Positions 17,886 to 27,254 of a stretch of 64,000 nt of DNA are shown in pieces. The translations under genes were made by a program, and so were the position numbers. Origin of the DNA: Deltaproteobacteria bacterium (lineage in GTDB: Bacteria; Desulfobacterota; B13-G15; RBG-16-54-18); NCBI GenBank assembly GCA_016927065.1, contig JAFGNJ010000015.1, forward strand, positions 1 to 64,000. The letters run 5' to 3'. The notes under the pieces were generated by a model. That model had not been told where the DNA came from. It did not search any database and saw nothing but the letters and a program-made list of their open reading frames with translations. The first letter of the stretch is position 1. Every line of letters starts with the position of its first letter.

Positions 17886-18709
17886 CAAAAAAATAAAAAC
17901 CGCTTCCGCATCCGCGTCGTCACCTCATGCCTGAACCGCTCCACGTCATTCTGAACCCCCCGTATGATCTCGGCATAGCGGTAGAATTCCAAAACCCTGA
18001 TGTTTCGTAGCTCCGGTTTTATGTAGATGTCGGGCAGGGATATCCGCATCTTATGTTCCACGATAGATCGCTGCATGATCTGAAAGGTGGACATGATGCT
18101 CTCCATGAAAGAGGGGATGTGATCCTCGCGCCGAGGGGCCTTCGCGCCGGAGACATCGATGGCAACAAGGATATCGCATTCCGCGCAGAGGATATCATAG
18201 GGGAGAGGATTGACGGCGCCCCCATCCACCAGCACGGTATCACCGACCTTGACGGGCTTAAAGAGACCGGGGATGGACATGCTGGCCCGGATGGCGGGAA
18301 TGAGCTCCCCCGATTCAAATACCACCTCTCTGCGCCTCCAGAAGTCTGTCGCCACAACCTTGAGGGGAATCTTTAAGTCCTTAAAGTGTCGGACTGGGAT
18401 GTGTTTGTGGAAAAATCGCTCAATCCCTTTCCCTTTCAGAAAGGCCGAGGCCAGTGGCCCGGAGAAATCGACCATCTTGTTGATCTGAGCAACTCTCACT
18501 TTACGGAGGATCTCTTCTATCTGCGCGCCCGATACCCCGGCGGCATAGAATGCCCCTATGATGGCCCCGATACTGGTGCCCGCAATCACCGAGGGCTTCA
18601 GCCCCATCTCATCCAAGGCCTTGAGAAAGGCGATGTGACAGAGCCCTTTGGCCCCACCGCCTCCCAAGGCCAAACCTATTTTTTTCTTTTTCATTAATGA
18701 TCTTTTCAT
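17885..18709 (-). CDS. Patatin-like phospholipase
   Basis: The roughly 274-residue protein has the complete patatin signature: the oxyanion hole GGGGAKG, the nucleophile elbow GTSIG (Gly-x-Ser-x-Gly) about 30 residues later, and the catalytic Asp in LVDGGAVNPLPYD. It is close to the RssA/YchK family of cytoplasmic serine acyl hydrolases of uncertain substrate. The open frame extends upstream to 18847, but the family core begins just after the ATGs at 18709 and 18694; neither has a strong ribosome site. It is the first gene of a run with 17511-17885, queA, tgt and yajC. Confidence 0.85.
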   Translation of the reverse strand: MKRSLMKKKKIGLALGGGGAKGLCHIAFLKALDEMGLKPSVIAGTSIGAIIGAFYAAGVSGAQIEEILRKVRVAQINKMVDFSGPLASAFLKGKGIERFFHKHIPVRHFKDLKIPLKVVATDFWRRREVVFESGELIPAIRASMSIPGLFKPVKVGDTVLVDGGAVNPLPYDILCAECDILVAIDVSGAKAPRREDHIPSFMESIMSTFQIMQRSIVEHKMRISLPDIYIKPELRNIRVLEFYRYAEIIRGVQNDVERFRHEVTTRMRKRFLFF

Positions 18710-18804
18710 GCTTGCCAGGTATCCCAAATATCCTTGTATCACAATTGCCCTTACGATATCTATATTAGAAACAGCATAAAAACCCATTGACAAGCTGCCG
18801 ATAA

Positions 18805-19626
18805 ATGGACACCATAAGGGCCATGTTGGGGCATCGTAAAATTCCATTCTCTGTTGTCTCCTTACTCATTCTCTGCCTAGTTTCCATACTATCCCTTCCC
18901 CAGATTTCGGTTAACACTTGTCAAGCAATTGAACCTAACAATAACCCATACACAAATTTTGAGGAGTATATACAATTTCTCTATGAAACGATCGGACTCA
19001 AAAAAAGGGGGTTGGATTTAACGGTCTTCCGCTACGCCCTTATTGGATATTTTAATCTAAAAAGAAACAACGCGATAAAAAAAGAAGGTATTATCTCCAT
19101 CATTGATTACCGCAAATCGTGCAATGATGAGCGATTCTATGTCATCGATCTCATCAACAAGAAGATCCTGTGCCACACCCTCGTCGCCCACGGCAGGCAT
19201 TCAGGGGAGATATATGCCACGCATTTCTCCAATGAACCCGGCAGTCTCAAGAGCAGCCTCGGTTTCTTTGTGACCGGCAACACCTATGACGGAGATCACG
19301 GATACTCCTTATACCTCTACGGCAAGGAAAAGGGCTTTAACGACAAGGCACGGGAGCGGCGTATCATCGTCCACGGTGCCTATTACGTCAGAAAATTATT
19401 TATCGAAGAAAACGGCAGGATAGGCCGCAGTCAGGGGTGCCCGGCCCTGCCACCAGGGCCTCACATCGATATCATCGATAGCATTGTGGGAGGCACGTGT
19501 CTCTTTCAATTTTATGACGACAAAAATTATCTAGCGAAATCCGCCCTCCTCGACCCTGTAAGTGCCACCGCTCAATTTGAAGCTGAATACGCCCCCTTTG
19601 TCCAAATCAAGGCAACTAATCGCTGA
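18805..19626 (+). CDS. Secreted L,D-transpeptidase-like (YkuD-type) protein
   Basis: The 273-residue protein has an N-terminal signal or anchor (about residues 13-38). Its catalytic-type domain ends with RRIIVHGAYYV and GRSQGCPALP, the His and Cys motifs of the murein L,D-transpeptidase catalytic family (YkuD_2 group). It probably acts in the periplasm on peptidoglycan cross-links or lipoprotein attachment. The fold FYVIDLINKKILCHTLVAHGR matches the beta-strand start of this family. It is monocistronic and closed by the terminator at 19651-19676. M7 is an alternative start. Confidence 0.8.
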   Translation: MDTIRAMLGHRKIPFSVVSLLILCLVSILSLPQISVNTCQAIEPNNNPYTNFEEYIQFLYETIGLKKRGLDLTVFRYALIGYFNLKRNNAIKKEGIISIIDYRKSCNDERFYVIDLINKKILCHTLVAHGRHSGEIYATHFSNEPGSLKSSLGFFVTGNTYDGDHGYSLYLYGKEKGFNDKARERRIIVHGAYYVRKLFIEENGRIGRSQGCPALPPGPHIDIIDSIVGGTCLFQFYDDKNYLAKSALLDPVSATAQFEAEYAPFVQIKATNR

Positions 19627-19650
19627 ACCCCTCAAACCCTTTACAGTCTA

Positions 19651-19676
19651 AAAGGCCCCTGTAGAAAGGGGCCTTT
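19651..19676. terminator. Bidirectional rho-independent terminator
   Basis: A 9-bp stem AAAGGCCCC (19651-19659) and GGGGCCTTT (19668-19676) with an 8-nt loop is followed by more T on the plus strand and by TTTT on the minus strand. It separates the convergent genes ending at 19626 and 19711. Confidence 0.9.
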
Positions 19677-19710
19677 TTGTTGTCCACATGCTCTTTTAGA
19701 GAGATTATCG

Positions 19711-20721
19711 CTATTTCTTCTTCCTCGTCTTCCTCTGTACCTTTCTCTGCGTCTTCTTTTTCACAGGGACTGGGACTGTCTTCCACATAGTCGCCCACAT
19801 AGCCCCCAGGCTAAGCAAAAGGATACAGAGTCTAAAGAGCCAGTCTACTAAGGGAATGAGGTCTATCAGCGCGATGATGATGGTCCCCACCACCAGGGGC
19901 CAGAAGAATGCGGTTGCCATGGATTTCTTGACGTAGCCGAGGACCTTCCTCCCTATCCAGACACCAATATAGATAAAGCTGATATAGATGGCGATCCCAT
20001 AGAGGAGTCCGGCAATAATCCCAGCAGGTATCCCCACCACCGTGATAAAGGCGATGATGATCGCAACCGGCACCACCACTAAGAAGATGAGACCGAACCA
20101 CAGGTTCTTCCAAAACGACTGAGAGATGGCGGTTATGACGGCGTTGGTCTTCTTGGGAAAGAGATAGTTGATAATCAACCCCACAATGATAAGAGCCGCA
20201 ATGGAAACAAGCCAGAAAAAGATCCCGATCGGAATAATGGCTAACATGCCTCGGCGGCCCCATTTCTCGACCCGTTCCTTTTTCACCATCACCTGCTTTT
20301 GGATCACCTCCCCCATGATCCGGGATCCCTGCTGTAGATTCAGATCAGCGGTTGCGTGTATAAGATTACCCTTGATCACGGCGGTGCGAGCCACTGTTAC
20401 CCTGGCCGCTCCCACCTCCACGTCACCATCGAAGGTACCTGAAAGGACCACGTTGGCGCCAAAGGCCTTGACCTCTCCTTGAACCTCGCCGGGGATGACT
20501 ATATTGGCGCCAAAGGCTTTGAGGTCACCCTGCACCTTTCCTAGGACCTCCACATTGGCTCCTGCGGCTACCAACCCTCCCGCAATCGTCTCGTCAGCCG
20601 CTACCTTAACATTGGCGCCAGACCTGAAGTTTCCACCATCACCCCCATAGGTGAGACCGAACAGTGCAAAAGTCAGAAAAACAGCCAGGAATCCTATCGT
20701 CAACAATCTTTTCTTTTTCAT
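19711..20721 (-). CDS. Bactofilin-like repeat domain fused to a multi-pass membrane domain
   Basis: The 336-residue protein has a signal peptide (residues 1-24). A Gly/Ala/Val-rich beta-helix-like domain (about 30-150) follows, with repeated GANVxVxGxVxGxxxAFGANV units resembling polymer-forming bactofilin repeats. A membrane domain with about four spans (160-320) and a lysine/arginine-rich C-terminal tail complete it. The topology implies the repeats lie outside the cytoplasm, unlike true bactofilins. The start at 20719-20721 is set by a strong GGAGGAGGAATGCT site; the frame upstream is not coding. The function is unknown, possibly surface or cell-shape related. Confidence 0.72.
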   Translation of the reverse strand: MKKKRLLTIGFLAVFLTFALFGLTYGGDGGNFRSGANVKVAADETIAGGLVAAGANVEVLGKVQGDLKAFGANIVIPGEVQGEVKAFGANVVLSGTFDGDVEVGAARVTVARTAVIKGNLIHATADLNLQQGSRIMGEVIQKQVMVKKERVEKWGRRGMLAIIPIGIFFWLVSIAALIIVGLIINYLFPKKTNAVITAISQSFWKNLWFGLIFLVVVPVAIIIAFITVVGIPAGIIAGLLYGIAIYISFIYIGVWIGRKVLGYVKKSMATAFFWPLVVGTIIIALIDLIPLVDWLFRLCILLLSLGAMWATMWKTVPVPVKKKTQRKVQRKTRKKK

Positions 20722-20895
20722 AGCATTCCTCCTCCTCTCCTGTTGGCTTATAGCGCCAACATAACCAGCTATAGTGTAATATTGTCGCAAAGTCAAGGAC
20801 AAAAAGCACAAAAATTTTTTCACCGAGGATACAAAAAAGGACGTTGCCCCGCTTACCTGAGCGAGGGAACACCTGTCGGCTTGGGAAATCACGTT

Positions 20896-21288
20896 CTATT
20901 TGAACATCTTCTTTACGGAAGCCCTCGCCAGCACAACAATAGTAAAAATACCAAGCGCAGTCCCAAAGGGCATGAATAGACATTCAATGGCCCCTATGAC
21001 CATGCAGAACATATAATGGACCCGCCGCGCGAGGTATCGCCCTACGAGAATAATACACACAGCAAAGGCCCACCCAAGTACAACAAGCCCTGCTCCAATA
21101 ATGATGAAAATCCAGCCGACAACTAACGGCGGGGCCTCACCTTCTGATTCCAAGGATCCTGGGGCGCAGATAAAGACTATTCCCATAACAAGATATATAA
21201 CCGGGAAAAATGAAAACAAAGCCGCGAGACCGCCGACAACATAGTGAAAGATCGAAAGGAGCTTCAGATGTTGAATGTCTTCATTCAT
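20896..21288 (-). CDS. Small four-span membrane protein
   Basis: The 130-residue hypothetical has an N-terminal amphipathic MNEDIQHLKLLSIFHYVVGG segment, then hydrophobic spans at about 12-42, 55-82 and 92-120. I have the impression that this N-terminal pattern occurs in small membrane proteins of several Gram-negative phyla, but I cannot assign a function. The palindrome CTGGTTAGACCAG lies about 17 nt upstream of the ATG. Confidence 0.6.
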   Translation of the reverse strand: MNEDIQHLKLLSIFHYVVGGLAALFSFFPVIYLVMGIVFICAPGSLESEGEAPPLVVGWIFIIIGAGLVVLGWAFAVCIILVGRYLARRVHYMFCMVIGAIECLFMPFGTALGIFTIVVLARASVKKMFK

Positions 21289-21692
21289 AGCTTCAATCCT
21301 TTCTCTGGTCTAACCAGGCAATATTTTCGGCAAGCATCACCGATTACACTAATTGAATCATATCACACGATTCCTTACGTTTTTAATAACACAATTATTT
21401 CTTTCTGGCAACAATAAGGATTTTGATAACAGACCCTTCAAAAAATAGAGGAGCTTTATAATTTTATCTTGACTATTGCCTCCCATAAGTCTATAAAAAA
21501 ACCAAACAGGTTTATATATTATTCCCTCATTAGCTAAGTGAGTAATCTTTTTCTTCACAAACGTAACTGTTAGGCTATGGGATATGATTACGTTTGAGGC
21601 TATCCAGGGGCATAACTCTCGTGCCAAGTCTGAAATTTCCTTATTAAGACGTATCATTATAAAACCATATAAAAATAAAAAAGGAGAAGACT
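21289..21692. other. AT-rich gap upstream of the alpha-2-macroglobulin gene
   Basis: This 404-bp stretch is AT-rich. It contains the 13-bp palindrome CTGGTCTAACCAG (21305-21317), near the start of the minus-strand gene, and a 9-bp inverted repeat CAAACGTAA (21558-21566) and TTACGTTTG (21588-21596). A minus-strand open frame of 99 codons (21358-21657) lacks a ribosome site and any recognisable motif. I consider it doubtful. A TATAAA-type element near 21672 could serve the plus-strand gene. Confidence 0.4.
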
Positions 21693-24600
21693 ATGAGACG
21701 TAACCGTCTGTTTCTCTTTGTACTGGTGTGTTGTGCGATACTCGCCCTTTCCTGCGCAAAAGAAAAGGAGGTTTCCGATAGGGGAGAAGCGATCAAGGCC
21801 AAAATCTCGGCCTACACATCGGGCACCATCTCGCAGGAAAGCACAATAAAGGTCCTTTTTTTTGTTGATATGGTTGATGACACCAGCCTCAACACACCCC
21901 TTAAAAAATCTCCTATCACGTTTAAGCCGAAGATAAAGGGTGACGCCGTATGGACAGACACCCGCACGCTGGAATTCCGTCCAGCGCAAAAGCTGCCGGA
22001 GGGTGAGGAGTATGTGGCAACCGTACACTTGGCTGATTTCATGGAGATTATCGGCGACACGAGAGAGTTCGCCTTTAAGTTCTCCACCATGCAACAATCC
22101 TTTGAAATAACGGTGAGCGGCCTGGAAGCCCCACGAGAGGAAGATCCAAAATGGCAGCAACTCAGCGGAAAGATCGTCACGGCGGATGTGGAAGATAACG
22201 ACAAGGTAGAAAAGCTGCTTGAGGCGACTCAAGAACGAAAAAAAATGAGCATCAGCTGGGCCCATGCGGATGACAGAAGAGAACATTCTTTTGTCATCGG
22301 GGGCATCCTGCGGGGCGATGAACCTTCAAAGCTTATTCTCCGGTGGAACGGAAAAGCTATTGGGGTAGATGAAAAGGGAGAAAGAATTATCACCGTTCCA
22401 CCCATCAGCACCTTTGCCGTGGCTGAGGCAAAGGCCGTTCAGGTCAGAGAGCAGTACATCGAAGTTCGGTTTACTGATCCTCTGAGAAAAGACCAGGATC
22501 TCAACGGATTAATCAGGGTGGCTGATCGAAGCGATCTCAAATTCACCATCGAGGGGAATATCGTACGTGTCTACAGCGCCTCTCCGTGGTCTGGAACGGT
22601 AATGGTAAAGGTGGAACCTGGAATCCGCAATGTCATGGGACACCAGATCAAGAAGGCTGCAGAGATGTCCGTTGTCTTTGAGGAACTAAAACCACAGGTT
22701 CGCTTCGTCGGCAAAGGAGCCATCCTCCCTACCAGCCAGGGACTCACAATCCCCATAGAGGCCGTCAACCTACGCGCTGTTATGATAGTAGCAATGCGCG
22801 TCAATGAAAAAAACATACCACAATTTCTCCAAGTCAATAATCTAGGAGGTGAACGAGAGCTGAAAAGAGTGGGACGAATTATCTGGAAAAAGGTCATCCC
22901 GCTCAACTTTACGCCCAATAAAAAGAACATCTGGATGCGGTATGGCCTTGACGTCTCCCCTCTCATTCGAGATGAAAAAGGAGGATTATACAGAATCATC
23001 CTGTCGTTTAGACGGCAACACATCGTTTACGATTGTCCCGCTTCCACCGAAGAAGAAAACCAAGAAGCTCTTGACACAGCCTTCGAGAACTTAGATGAGG
23101 AAGCGGAAAGCAGTTTTTGGGATTTCTATGAAGAGGACGAAGATTATAGTTGGGGAGAATTATACAATCAGCGTAAAAACCCATGCCATCCCGGCTACTA
23201 CAAAAAATACCATGACCACGATATAACCATCTCCCGTAACGTGCTCGTCTCGGATATCGGTCTTATAGCAAAAAGAGGAACGGACAACACTGTCTTTGTC
23301 GCTGCTACCGATATAAAAACGGCCAAACCCCTCGCAGGAGTCAAACTGACACTTCTAGACTACCAGCAGCAGGAGATCAAGACGGGTTTGACGAAACAAG
23401 ATGGGACGTTAGTGCTCCAAGCTGAACGCAAACCTTTTCTGCTCATCGCAAAGAAAGGAGACCAATCGGGATATCTAAAACTCGATGACGGCTCGGCATT
23501 ATCGGTCAGCCATTTCGATGTTGCCGGAGTAGCCGTGCAAAAGGGACTGAAAGGCTTTATCTACGGCGAACGAGGGGTATGGCGCCCTGGAGATCCCATA
23601 TATATCACCTTTATCCTGATGGATAGTGACAGACGGCTGCCAAAAGACTATCCGGTCATCCTGGAGCTGCGCAACCCTAAGGGGCAACTGGTAAAAAAAA
23701 TCTTGAGAACGCAATCGCTGAACGGTTTCTACTGTTATCAGTTGGAAACGGACCAGAATGCACCGACCGGGAATTGGACGGTCCACGTCAAAGTCGGTGA
23801 TGTTACTTTTGAGAAGGTCTTAAAGATCGAAACGGTAATGCCGAACCGGCTCAAGATCAAGCTCGATTTTGGAGACAAGAAGAGCCTGTCCGAAGGGAAC
23901 ATAGCAGGTGATCTCTCAGCAACATGGCTCCATGGAGCGATCGCCAAAAACCTCAAGGCGGATTTCGAGGTAGCTTTTACTCCGTACAGAACCTCTTTCC
24001 CAAAATATGAGGCGTATGCCTTTGACGATCCGGTGCGGACATACGAAACGGAAAGCCAAAGCATATTTGAGGGAAAACTGAATGATCAGGGCATTGCCAA
24101 GATATCGGCGGATATCAAGACGGAAAATGTCTCTCCCGGCATGCTGATGGCCAATTTCAAAACGCGTGTCTTTGAGCCAGGGGGGGCATTTAGCATTGAT
24201 CGATTCAGCATCCCCTACCACCCCTATAAACGTTACATCGGAATTCGCGTGCCACCGGGAGACAAGGCCAGGGGAATGCTCCTGACCGATACCAAACATA
24301 CCGTAAGCATAGTCGCCCTCGACACCGAAGGTAAACCGGTATCTGCGGGGCAGGTCGAGTTAAAACTGTACAAAATCAAGTGGCGGTGGTGGTGGGAAAA
24401 GGGTGCGGAAAACCTCGCCGACTATATCGGCTCATCCTCTTACAGTCCTATCAAAACGGATATCATACCTATTAAAAACGGCGTGGGGGAGTGGCAGTTC
24501 GAAATCAAGTACCCTTCATGGGGGCGATATCTGATACGGGCGCACGATATGAACGGCAAACACATCACCGGCAAAATCGTCTATATTGACTGGCCAGGAT

Positions 24601-27254
24601 GGGCCGGAAGAGCCCAGAAAGATACGCCGGGCGGTGCAACCGTGCTGTCCTTTTCCTCAGATAAGCAGGAGTATACCGTTGGTGAAAAGGTGACCCTCAC
24701 CATACCAACCGGACAGCAAGGGCGTGGACTGGTCAGTATTGAATCGGGAACAAAAGTCTTAGAGACGAGATGGATAGAGGGTGGTGAAGAGGCGACACGT
24801 TTTGAATTCCTTGCCACCAGAGCGATGGTTCCCAATGTCTATGTGCACGTGACCTTTCTCCAGCCACATATGCAGACCGGCAATGATTTGCCCATTCGTA
24901 TGTATGGTGTAATACCCATCAAAGTTGACGATCCTACAACACGCCTCAAACCTCAAATAGATGCAACCGATGTCTTTAAGCCGGAGGAAAAGGCTCGAAT
25001 TACCGTCAGCGAGAAAGCCGGTCAACCAATGACCTATACCATTGCTGTCGTTGATGAAGGGCTTTTAGATCTCACCCGCTTTGCAACCCCCGATCCCTGG
25101 GAGCATTTTTACACAAGGGAATCGCTCGGCGTCAAGACATGGGATCTCTTTGATATGGTAGCAGGGGCGTATAGCGGTACCCTTGACCAACTCCTCGCCA
25201 TCGGTGGTGGGTTCGCCGAAGAAAGAATCGAGGCGCAAAGAAAGGCTACACGTTTTCCTCCCATGGTGCGCTTCCTGGGACCCTTTGAGCTCAAAAGGAA
25301 CAAAAAAAGGTCGCATGAAATAGATGTCCCCCAATACGTAGGATCAGTAAGGATTATGGTAGTCGCTGGCCAGGGGGGTGCCTTCGGAGCAGCACAGAGG
25401 GCGGTATTTGTCCGCAAACCACTCATGATCTTGGGCACGCTACCACGGGTGATTGGCCCTGAGGAGGAGGTTGAACTACCGATATCCGTCTTCGCGATGG
25501 AGAAGGCGGTGAAGGATGTCTCAGTAACAGTAAGCACCAAAGGTCCCCTTTCCATAGAAGGTCTCACACAAAAGAGTATCTCCTTTACTGAACCGGGAGA
25601 CAGATTGCTCAACTTCAGGCTCAAGGCTAATGCCCAGACGGGCATTGCTACGGTCTCCATGCAGGCCACCAGTGGTCCTGAAAAGGCGGGCCATCAGATA
25701 GAGATTGACGTGCGGATGCCCGGGGGACCGGTTACCGATGTCGTTGAGACAACCATTGCGAGCAATAAACAATGGAAGCGTGAGGTCGAATTTCCGGGGG
25801 TGGCGGGGACCAACGAGGTGACGCTCGAAGTATCGAGAATTCCTCCCATCAATTTGGGCAAACGGCTCAACTATCTGATCAGGTATCCACACGGTTGTGT
25901 GGAGCAGGTAACATCCTCGGTCTTTCCACAACTGTACTTGGACAAACTGCTCGAGCTCTCTAAAGACAAACAGGATAGAATTCAAAAAAACGTCGCCGCG
26001 GGGATCGAACGGCTACGGTCGTTTCAAACCGCTGATGGAGGCTTCTCCTTCTGGCCTGGGACGGGCGGCGCAAACGACTGGGTATCAAGCTATGCGGGAC
26101 ATTTCCTGATAGAGGCAAAGAGAGCGGGCTATGTGGTCCCTGCGAGCATGGTAGAACAGTGGAAGGCATACCAGCGCAAAGAGGCCCTCTCGTGGACGGC
26201 GGGCCCGGCGCAGGCGGAACACATACAGGCATATCGCCTCTACACCCTGGCGCTCGCTGGCGCCGCCGATTTGGGAACCATGAACAGATTAAAGGAGACT
26301 AAAAACCTCCCAACGGCTGCACGATGGCGGCTCGCAGCGGCCTATCAATTAGCCGGCCAGCCTGAAGCGGCGAAACAGGTGGCCAAAGATGTGAGCCTTT
26401 TAATATCCACATACCGAGAATTTTCCAACACCTACGGTTCCGAACTACGCGACAAGGCCATGATTCTTGAATCGTTATGTCTCATGAATCAGATGGAAAA
26501 GGCCGCATCTCTCGTAAAAGAGATCTCAGAGCAACTCAGCAGCGGCAAATGGATGAGCACGCAAACCACGGCGTACGCCCTCGTTGCGATGGCACGGTAT
26601 GCCGGCATTGCGGAAGGTGGCGGAAAAATCGAATTCACCTTTACCTGGAATAAAGAGAAAAAAAGGACGGTGTCGTCCCCATCACCTGTTATACAGCTGC
26701 CATTGAACACCAATAACAGCACCGCTGGGGTTATTAATATTACGAATAAAGGGAAAATCATAATTTACCCCCGGTTGATTATCGAAGGGATACCGGCGCT
26801 TGGACGCGAAAAGGCCGCGGAGAACGGCATGACCATCGATGTGAAGTACCGAACACTCGATGGGAATGCCCTTGATCCAACCGTGTTGGATCAGGGTACC
26901 GATTTTGTCGCAGAGGTCACCATTAAGAACACAGGCAAAATCGGCACGTACGAAGAGGTGGCCCTCTCGCACCTCTTCCCCTCAGGATGGGAGATTCATA
27001 ACGTCCGCATGGATGCAACTGAAGTCGTTAAGAGTTCGGCTTTTGATTATCAGGATATACGGGACGACAGAGTATATACCTATTTTGACATAAAAAGGGG
27101 TGAATCGAAGACCTTCACCGTCCTGCTCAATGCGAGCTATCTGGGAAAGTTCTACCTGCCCATGGTGTCAACCGAGGTCATGTACGATGGAACGATTAAT
27201 GCTCGCACCCCTGGAAAGTGGATCACGGTAGAAAGGCCGGGAGGAGGAAACTGA
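21693..27254 (+). CDS. yfhM: Bacterial alpha-2-macroglobulin lipoprotein
   Basis: An 1853-residue periplasmic protease trap. The lipobox LALSC gives a lipidated Cys21. Successive macroglobulin (MG) beta-sandwich domains fill residues 40-1100, with an A2M_N segment around 620-720 (IYGERGVWRPGDPIYITFIL). The A2M family domain lies near 1190-1290. The thioester motif CVEQ is intact (Cys1402, in YPHGCVEQVTS) and is followed by the alpha-helical thioester domain and a C-terminal receptor-like domain. Such proteins are thought to inhibit invading proteases when the cell wall is breached. AAGGAGAAG sits 6 nt before the ATG. pbpC overlaps its 3' end, the usual partnership. Confidence 0.95.
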   Translation: MRRNRLFLFVLVCCAILALSCAKEKEVSDRGEAIKAKISAYTSGTISQESTIKVLFFVDMVDDTSLNTPLKKSPITFKPKIKGDAVWTDTRTLEFRPAQKLPEGEEYVATVHLADFMEIIGDTREFAFKFSTMQQSFEITVSGLEAPREEDPKWQQLSGKIVTADVEDNDKVEKLLEATQERKKMSISWAHADDRREHSFVIGGILRGDEPSKLILRWNGKAIGVDEKGERIITVPPISTFAVAEAKAVQVREQYIEVRFTDPLRKDQDLNGLIRVADRSDLKFTIEGNIVRVYSASPWSGTVMVKVEPGIRNVMGHQIKKAAEMSVVFEELKPQVRFVGKGAILPTSQGLTIPIEAVNLRAVMIVAMRVNEKNIPQFLQVNNLGGERELKRVGRIIWKKVIPLNFTPNKKNIWMRYGLDVSPLIRDEKGGLYRIILSFRRQHIVYDCPASTEEENQEALDTAFENLDEEAESSFWDFYEEDEDYSWGELYNQRKNPCHPGYYKKYHDHDITISRNVLVSDIGLIAKRGTDNTVFVAATDIKTAKPLAGVKLTLLDYQQQEIKTGLTKQDGTLVLQAERKPFLLIAKKGDQSGYLKLDDGSALSVSHFDVAGVAVQKGLKGFIYGERGVWRPGDPIYITFILMDSDRRLPKDYPVILELRNPKGQLVKKILRTQSLNGFYCYQLETDQNAPTGNWTVHVKVGDVTFEKVLKIETVMPNRLKIKLDFGDKKSLSEGNIAGDLSATWLHGAIAKNLKADFEVAFTPYRTSFPKYEAYAFDDPVRTYETESQSIFEGKLNDQGIAKISADIKTENVSPGMLMANFKTRVFEPGGAFSIDRFSIPYHPYKRYIGIRVPPGDKARGMLLTDTKHTVSIVALDTEGKPVSAGQVELKLYKIKWRWWWEKGAENLADYIGSSSYSPIKTDIIPIKNGVGEWQFEIKYPSWGRYLIRAHDMNGKHITGKIVYIDWPGWAGRAQKDTPGGATVLSFSSDKQEYTVGEKVTLTIPTGQQGRGLVSIESGTKVLETRWIEGGEEATRFEFLATRAMVPNVYVHVTFLQPHMQTGNDLPIRMYGVIPIKVDDPTTRLKPQIDATDVFKPEEKARITVSEKAGQPMTYTIAVVDEGLLDLTRFATPDPWEHFYTRESLGVKTWDLFDMVAGAYSGTLDQLLAIGGGFAEERIEAQRKATRFPPMVRFLGPFELKRNKKRSHEIDVPQYVGSVRIMVVAGQGGAFGAAQRAVFVRKPLMILGTLPRVIGPEEEVELPISVFAMEKAVKDVSVTVSTKGPLSIEGLTQKSISFTEPGDRLLNFRLKANAQTGIATVSMQATSGPEKAGHQIEIDVRMPGGPVTDVVETTIASNKQWKREVEFPGVAGTNEVTLEVSRIPPINLGKRLNYLIRYPHGCVEQVTSSVFPQLYLDKLLELSKDKQDRIQKNVAAGIERLRSFQTADGGFSFWPGTGGANDWVSSYAGHFLIEAKRAGYVVPASMVEQWKAYQRKEALSWTAGPAQAEHIQAYRLYTLALAGAADLGTMNRLKETKNLPTAARWRLAAAYQLAGQPEAAKQVAKDVSLLISTYREFSNTYGSELRDKAMILESLCLMNQMEKAASLVKEISEQLSSGKWMSTQTTAYALVAMARYAGIAEGGGKIEFTFTWNKEKKRTVSSPSPVIQLPLNTNNSTAGVINITNKGKIIIYPRLIIEGIPALGREKAAENGMTIDVKYRTLDGNALDPTVLDQGTDFVAEVTIKNTGKIGTYEEVALSHLFPSGWEIHNVRMDATEVVKSSAFDYQDIRDDRVYTYFDIKRGESKTFTVLLNASYLGKFYLPMVSTEVMYDGTINARTPGKWITVERPGGGN

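Noticed and set aside
20896-21317. A third integron cassette carrying the small membrane protein gene
   Set aside because: A GTTAGAC core lies upstream on the minus strand, but no attC with a matching R'' GTCTAAC is found after the stop codon.
21657-22286. A 209-codon minus-strand frame over the start of the alpha-2-macroglobulin gene
   Set aside because: It is antisense to a gene with a clear signal peptide, a ribosome site and family domains.
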